A stretch of DNA of 64,000 nucleotides, taken from positions 99,060 through 163,059 of the forward strand of contig NW_022985233.1 of the NCBI RefSeq assembly GCF_010093535.1, in the 5' to 3' direction. Shown piece by piece: positions 61,227-64,000 of the stretch. Numbering within the stretch: the stretch's first letter is position 1; every line of letters begins with the position of its first letter. This DNA is from Lindgomyces ingoldianus (lineage: Eukaryota; Ascomycota; Dothideomycetes; Pleosporales; Lindgomycetaceae). The position numbers and the translations under genes are program-made. The notes below the pieces were generated by a model. The model had not been told where the DNA came from. It saw only the letters and a list, made by a program, of their open reading frames with translations, and did not search any database.

Positions 61227-61265
61227 CCGTAGTACGTAACCGTAGTACGTAACCGTAGTACGTGA
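61227..61265. repeat. Subterminal 13-bp repeat array of the hAT element
   Basis: Three head-to-tail copies of CCGTAGTACGTAA, the third ending GTGA, begin right after the left inverted repeat. Related ACGTA words recur at the right end (61980-62048). Subterminal repeats of this kind are transposase binding sites in characterised hAT elements. Confidence 0.7.
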
Positions 61266-61678
61266 ACGTAACTGTCACGTGAGCGGTAAGTACGTTCTTG
61301 CTTTTTGAGCCGTAAGTTACGGCTCACATCTCTGCCCCTACGTACCGTAGTACGTCTCAAAAAGTCGATATTTCTTAGCAATATAGATCCTGATTGGACA
61401 TGTCTGGGGGCACGTCAGCAGCGTGTTTAAGGTCGCGTTTTTAAGTAACAATCAGGTAAAAACCCTAAGGTTTGTGGGACGTTAGGGGATGGAGATGTGG
61501 GATCTTATGCAAATAGTTAACTTTTTGCCCAGTTTATCGTCCTAAGTCCATACTTGCCTATACTCTTGCCCATCATGAGCCAACAGATGTCCCAGTTCCT
61601 CCATCGTGGCAGGCGTACAGCCTCATCCCAGGGATCCCCCCGAGCCATGGTTGCAACTCCTACCCTACGCTATTCAAA

Positions 61679-61900
61679 ATGGCCGTCGATTTCCTCGCTA
61701 TCCCCTCCACCAGCTGCGAATGTGAGAGAGCCTTTAGTGGGGGCAGCCGCACGGTCACAATCCACAGGAACAGTCTAGGGGTTGATACGATTGAGGCTCT
61801 GCAGCTTTAAAAGAACTGGCTACGTTATTGCGCAGTGGAGAGTGAATTGACGGCTCTGGCAGACTATATTAGGAGGAAAACTCTAGCAGTTACGGCGTAA
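61679..61900 (+). pseudogene. hAT transposase C-terminal dimerisation domain fragment
   Basis: About 73 codons ending in TAA at 61898-61900. The signature 'AIPSTSCECERAFS' and the motif 'IEALQL*KNWLR' identify the dimer domain. The internal TAA at 61808 fits a CAA (Gln) to TAA change, a C-to-T transition at CpA. The catalytic core is absent. Confidence 0.85.
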
Positions 61901-62071
61901 CTTCTCGCGAGAAGTACAGCTGTAGGAGGATTGTAAGCTGTTACAGTTACGCTACGTAAGAGACTATTAATTCACTCATAACGTACGTACGTACTAACAA
62001 ACTGAGAAGTTACGGTCTAAAAAAAGCTCAATCGTAGCGTATTACGTACTGTTGGAAGCGCTGCTGAAAAC

Positions 62072-64000
62072 ATCTCTGCATGATGGCCACTACTTATCCT
62101 AACAGACCTTCTACAGTTTGGCTTGGGAGGAATAGTTGCTGCTATGGTCCATTGCTCTCGAGCAATTATCCAGCGCGAAGCTTCTGCTGACAGCTCTCTT
62201 GATCAGAAGATATGTGCCTGTTGTCAAGGCGACTTCCAAGATTCCATTACGCCAGTCAAATTTGATAGTTGCCCACAGCTGATGCGAGAGGATGGAACCT
62301 GCTTGCACGTGGAAGATATACAAACTGTTTGATGTGGTCAAAGCAGTCTATCCTTGATGGTAAGTGTACGCTATCCCTGGCCTAATTTAGGCTCTCAACT
62401 TACATTAAGAGGAGATATTGTGGACCCTTCCAAATTCGAATCATGTCTATTTCGCACCGGATAGGCTTGACAATACGTTCCCAAGTGAAATGGCCACAAC
62501 GGCGCTGACAGAATCTGATAAGAAGAAGAGCATAGATCTAGAGTCAGACTTCTCAACAAGCAAGTTTGTGGCTTTTCTAAGTTTCAACTGGGCTTGGATG
62601 ATTATCTATTTAGGTTAGTAACCTTCTTGTGTAGGTTTAACACGTCCTAAATAGGCATAGCCCTTCTATTTTGACATTGAAACTTGACTTGCTTGTTGAC
62701 AAGTCTGTCTGAAGCACCAAGACAATTTTATTCCTCTAGGCAACCAAGTTCGTTCTAGCTATGCCATTCTGTGGGAAGTTAGTAGACCCTAAAACAAATG
62801 CAAAAGGATATAAATAAGGCTTCATATTAACCAAGTCCTCGTTCTTGATTGTGTCCCTTGGCTATATATCAATATTTGTCCTAGAGAATTGTGTGTACAC
62901 TCACTGGGAGTCCTCAGTGTCATTTAAGATGTCACTTGGCGTTTGGCTGTTACGCCATTGAGGTGGTCGCTATTGGGGATTACGAAACGGCTTTGGAATT
63001 GCGTAGATATCCAGCTTGTCTAGCAAGGCATGATGTGTGGTTTCATTGGGGGCTGTGGTGATCAGAGCCGTGTTGGAGCTACCAGAGGAGAGTTATAGAA
63101 TATGGAATGCGGAAATCAGGGTAAGGGCATGTACAGTGAGGTACAGGTAACCTCCCCACTAACGTCACAACCCGACATAGTTCATTCAATCTCACCACGT
63201 ATGTACAATCTCTCTCGTCTACTCTGCCATCTCCTTGAATGAGACCAATTGGTCACGACTGATATTTGACCTGCTCGCAAGAGCTGCCCATCAAAACAAA
63301 GCAACAGACCACTTCTGGAAAGCGGGGTTAGGTTGTTAGCGGAGCACGCACGTACCATGTATATTAGTCTATTGAGACACGGCTGATGAAACAATTTATA
63401 TAAATTATTATCGCATACAATTATCCGCCTATATATATCCTTCTGCTGTGCTAGCTAGAAGGTTAACGTTTTAGTAACGTAATAATTATTATACTACTCT
63501 TCTTTTTATAAACTAATAGTCTCTATTAGCAGTACTTAAAAGTAGTAGTTAAAGCTAATTTAAATAAGATAATAATAAATAACTTTTACTTTCTATACTT
63601 TGTTATCTAGTAAGTTTGTAGAAGCTTAATTATCTCTTCTAGATTTCTAAACTAAAATTAGTTTAAATTAGCTAGGTATCTAGGCTTTAAGTATTTCTGT
63701 CCGTACGCAGCAGCAGCGTCGCGGCCTGGATACGAGCGATCGCGCACGAGCAGGATCACGTATCTATGTCACATGATGCTTGTGCGCGAACCTCTGTGCA
63801 CAAACATCTAGATATCCCCTTTTTCCTTTATATAGAGGAAAGACAAGAGTAATAGAACTAAAAACATGTTACTCTTACTTTACCTACTTTATACACTATA
63901 CACACTGTACACTACTCTTACTTTTACTACTTAAGTGCTTATACTATAAGCAGCTAGCTATTAGAGCCTATTTAACACTAATTAGTAGTTAATTTAATTA
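62072..64000. other. AT-rich distal region
   Basis: No gene is supported. A frame at 62418-62618 ends at 'LSFNWAWMIIYLG' and looks like the start of a membrane protein, but I cannot extend it. From about 63380 the sequence is extremely TA-rich (many TTA/TAA/TAG words) except for a GC island at 63700-63790. This is the composition of heavily RIP-mutated repeats. No telomeric repeat is present at the window edge. Confidence 0.45.

Larger units (their letters stand above)
61203..62071 (+). mobile_element. hAT-family DNA transposon relic with intact ends
   Basis: The element itself is 61211-62063 (853 bp). Both ends carry CAGCGCTTCCAACAGT as perfect 16-bp inverted repeats, extendable to about 26 bp with two mismatches. 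The flanks are identical 8-bp target duplications CTGAAAAC (61203-61210, 62064-62071), the size typical of hAT transposition. Inside, at 61679-61900 on plus, lies the C-terminal dimerisation domain of a hAT transposase: 'MAVDFLAIPSTSCECERAF', then 'RNSLGVDTIEALQL', a TAA at 61808-61810 where Gln is expected, then 'KNWLRYCAVESELTALADYI'. The catalytic region is missing, so this is an internally deleted, non-autonomous copy. Confidence 0.9.

Noticed and set aside
63380..64000. Telomere or centromere boundary
   Set aside because: The sequence is very AT-rich but contains no telomeric repeat array and no recognisable satellite. RIP-mutated repeat DNA is the simpler reading.

Overview
The window looks like nuclear DNA of a filamentous ascomycete (Pezizomycotina). 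Protein genes are split by short introns, mostly 46-70 bp, with GT..CTRAY..AG signals. Gene products best match fungal families: calcineurin A with the filamentous-fungus Ser/Pro linker, an AA11 chitin LPMO, a CTK1-type kinase, HAT2 and an AIM6-like protein. CT-rich tracts precede several starts. Two gene-poor stretches (about 23.5-30 kb and 57-64 kb) hold decayed genes and a transposon relic. Exon joins below were worked out by hand from splice signals and reading-frame closure. No RNA genes or CRISPR arrays were found.

Layout. 0-2.5 kb: no supported gene. 2.6-4.6 kb: a WW-domain protein (+) and a YAR1-type ankyrin chaperone (-), convergent. 4.6-7.8 kb: gene-poor. 7.8-11.2 kb: a P450 (-) and an AIM6-like phosphodiesterase-fold protein (+) transcribed divergently. 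11.5-18 kb: four minus-strand items, namely a mitochondrial membrane protein (possibly Mmc1), the catalytic subunit of calcineurin (7 exons, one GC-AG intron) and a secreted AA11 LPMO. 18-22 kb: gene-poor. 22-23.4 kb: a secreted pepsin-fold protein that has lost its second catalytic Asp. 23.5-30 kb: relics, including a HET fragment, a short membrane-protein exon, an O-methyltransferase whose only lesions are four TAG codons, and a broken ABM-domain gene.

30-35 kb: YIH1/IMPACT, an unrecognised 496-aa protein and GTP cyclohydrolase I, all on minus. 36.4-40.1 kb: a CTK1/CDK12-type kinase (+). 43.2-44.6 kb: a Ser/Pro-rich protein (+). 46.9-49.8 kb: acetoacetyl-CoA synthetase (+), convergent with HAT2 (-), which shares a 444-bp divergent promoter with the cytoplasmic exonuclease XRN1 (52.4-56.9 kb, +). 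57-64 kb: no intact gene, but an 853-bp hAT-family element with perfect 16-bp terminal inverted repeats and an 8-bp target duplication.

Most of the intact genes are housekeeping functions in RNA, translation and signalling: XRN1, CTK1, YIH1, YAR1, HAT2 and calcineurin. They are not an operon or a pathway cluster. The most interesting points are the TAG-only lesions at apparent Trp codons around 26-28.7 kb (RIP-like mutation versus A-to-I mRNA editing), the well-bounded hAT relic, the apparently dead aspartic protease, and a recurrent switch from C-rich to G-rich coding sequence near the 3' ends of genes.
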